NCBI GenBank assembly: GCA_024280785.1
Contig: JAJRPK010000341.1
Coordinates: 1-7,158 of the forward strand
From: Gammaproteobacteria bacterium
GTDB taxonomy: Bacteria > Pseudomonadota > Gammaproteobacteria > Pseudomonadales > UBA7434
Direction: 5' to 3'
DNA: 7,158 bases
Position 1 is the stretch's first letter; each line of letters begins with the position of its first letter. Positions 6,090 through 7,158 of this stretch are shown here, piece after piece. Under the pieces are notes generated by a model. The model ran no database searches. It was not told where the DNA came from and saw nothing but the letters and a program-made list of their open reading frames with translations. The position numbers and the translations under genes were made by a program.

Positions 6090-7158
6090 CTAGTGCAGCT
6101 TCTTTTTAACAAACACCAGCTTTACTTCTCCAGCTGCCACGTCGTCGGCTTGCACATCTACGGCGATCGTATCTCCCTCTACAAAATCGCCCGCTAAAAT
6201 TCGCTGGGCTAGAGGGTTTTCTAGCGATTGCTGTATGACACGCTTCAATGGTCTCGCGCCGTAGACAGGATCAAAACCGGCTTCAGCCAACATGTCCATG
6301 GCGGCAACACTCATTTCTAACTTCAATTCCCTTTCAGCCAAGCGCCCCCGCAGCAAGTCGAGCTGAATTGTCGCAATTCCTTTAATATGTTCCCGACCCA
6401 AGGGATGAAACACCACAGTCTCATCGATTCGATTGATAAATTCCGGCCGAAAGTGCGCTTCAACCACTTTCATAACCGCAGACTTCATCGCATCGTAACG
6501 ATTGGCCGTCAGCGTAGAATCCAATAGCTCCTCTGTTGCATCATTGCCCGCTTGTTGTTCAGAACCGAAATCGATCGCATCAAAAGACTTATCTTCGACT
6601 AAACCTTGAATGACATCAGACCCCAGATTCGAGGTCATCACTATCACGGTGTTTTTAAAGTCTACAGTCCTTCCCTGACTGTCAGTTAATCTGCCATCGT
6701 CCAATATTTGTAACAAAATATTAAACACATCAGGGTGAGCCTTTTCGATCTCGTCAAGCAATAATACAGAGTATGGCTTGCGACGAATTGCCTCGGTTAA
6801 GTACCCGCCTTCTTCGTATCCAACATAGCCTGGTGGTGCACCAATCAATCGGGCTACCGAGTGTTTCTCCATAAACTCCGACATATCCAATCGCACCAAC
6901 GCCGAATCACTATCAAACAAAAATTTTGCTAATGATTTACACAGCTCTGTTTTGCCCACTCCGGTAGGTCCTAAAAACAGAAAGGATCCGTTAGGCCTAT
7001 TAGGGTCCGACAGGCCCGCTCGCGAACGTCGAACCGCATTGGAAACTGCGATAACGGCTTCATCTTGGCCTATTACACGCTCATGAAGCTCGCTCTCCAT
7101 TCGCAATAGTTTTTCTCTTTCGCCTTCAAGCATTTTTGACACCGGGATACCGGTCCAC
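6090..7158 (-). CDS. clpB: ATP-dependent disaggregase ClpB, C-terminal part (cut by window edge)
   Basis: ClpB is the hexameric AAA+ chaperone that works with DnaK to pull proteins out of aggregates after heat stress. The frame is open to the end of the window, reading WTGIPVSKML. An in-frame GTG at 7142 is the Val of that motif and not a start. About 540 N-terminal residues are therefore missing, including the N-domain, the first AAA+ domain and the middle coiled coil. Counting from that Val, the second AAA+ domain shows Walker A GPTGVGKT (58-65), pore loop GYVG (105-108), Walker B LLLDE (127-131), sensor 1 N172 in MTSNLGSD, the arginine finger R238 in FRPEFINRID, and sensor 2 R297 in GARPLKR. 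Between sensor 1 and the arginine finger there are about 30 more residues than in E. coli ClpB. The C-terminus (KLVFVKKKLH) is basic. Any heat-shock promoter lies outside the window. Confidence 0.96.
   Translation of the reverse strand, partial: WTGIPVSKMLEGEREKLLRMESELHERVIGQDEAVIAVSNAVRRSRAGLSDPNRPNGSFLFLGPTGVGKTELCKSLAKFLFDSDSALVRLDMSEFMEKHSVARLIGAPPGYVGYEEGGYLTEAIRRKPYSVLLLDEIEKAHPDVFNILLQILDDGRLTDSQGRTVDFKNTVIVMTSNLGSDVIQGLVEDKSFDAIDFGSEQQAGNDATEELLDSTLTANRYDAMKSAVMKVVEAHFRPEFINRIDETVVFHPLGREHIKGIATIQLDLLRGRLAERELKLEMSVAAMDMLAEAGFDPVYGARPLKRVIQQSLENPLAQRILAGDFVEGDTIAVDVQADDVAAGEVKLVFVKKKLH

Noticed and set aside
7140..7142. GTG at 7142 as the start of a short separate ClpB-like protein
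   Set aside because: It is the Val of the conserved WTGIPV motif, and the frame continues to the window edge, so the gene is simply cut.

Overview
The window looks like chromosomal DNA of a gammaproteobacterium with moderate GC content. The protein sequences point there: a class II (long, two-knot) ketol-acid reductoisomerase with its own LysR regulator of the enterobacterial/Vibrio type, next to an acetohydroxyacid synthase large subunit whose sequence (GEG cofactor motif, C-terminal MWLSKTERT) resembles the IlvI type of pseudomonads and related marine lineages. A marine oligotroph or cellvibrio/spongiibacter-like relative is a plausible guess, but genus cannot be fixed from the sequence alone.

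Layout from left to right: ilvY (minus, 33-938); a 219-bp divergent control region with a candidate IlvY operator and ilvC promoter; ilvC (plus, 1158-2630); a perfect 19-bp-stem bidirectional terminator (2650-2690); ilvH (minus, 2749-3246) and ilvI (minus, 3249-5099), an operon with a 2-bp gap; a 480-bp non-coding region (5100-5579) with a candidate ilvI promoter, a long leader and several inverted repeats; a small secreted DUF4124-family protein (plus, 5580-6041); and the C-terminal part of the ClpB disaggregase (minus, 6090 to the window edge).

The first three-quarters of the window is one metabolic unit. IlvI and IlvH form acetohydroxyacid synthase, the first common step of isoleucine/valine/leucine synthesis. 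IlvC carries out the next step on the product, and IlvY is expected to switch on ilvC when acetohydroxyacids accumulate. The two transcription units converge on a shared terminator, so they are neighbours but not co-transcribed.

Nothing here looks like a new defence, mobile or biosynthetic system. There is no CRISPR array, tRNA, IS element or phage gene. The points worth a second look are modest: the ilvYC module beside ilvIH, the operator half-sites, an acidic insertion of about 30 residues in the ClpB D2 ATPase domain, a charge change in the KARI cofactor loop, and structured non-coding DNA between ilvI and the DUF4124 gene.
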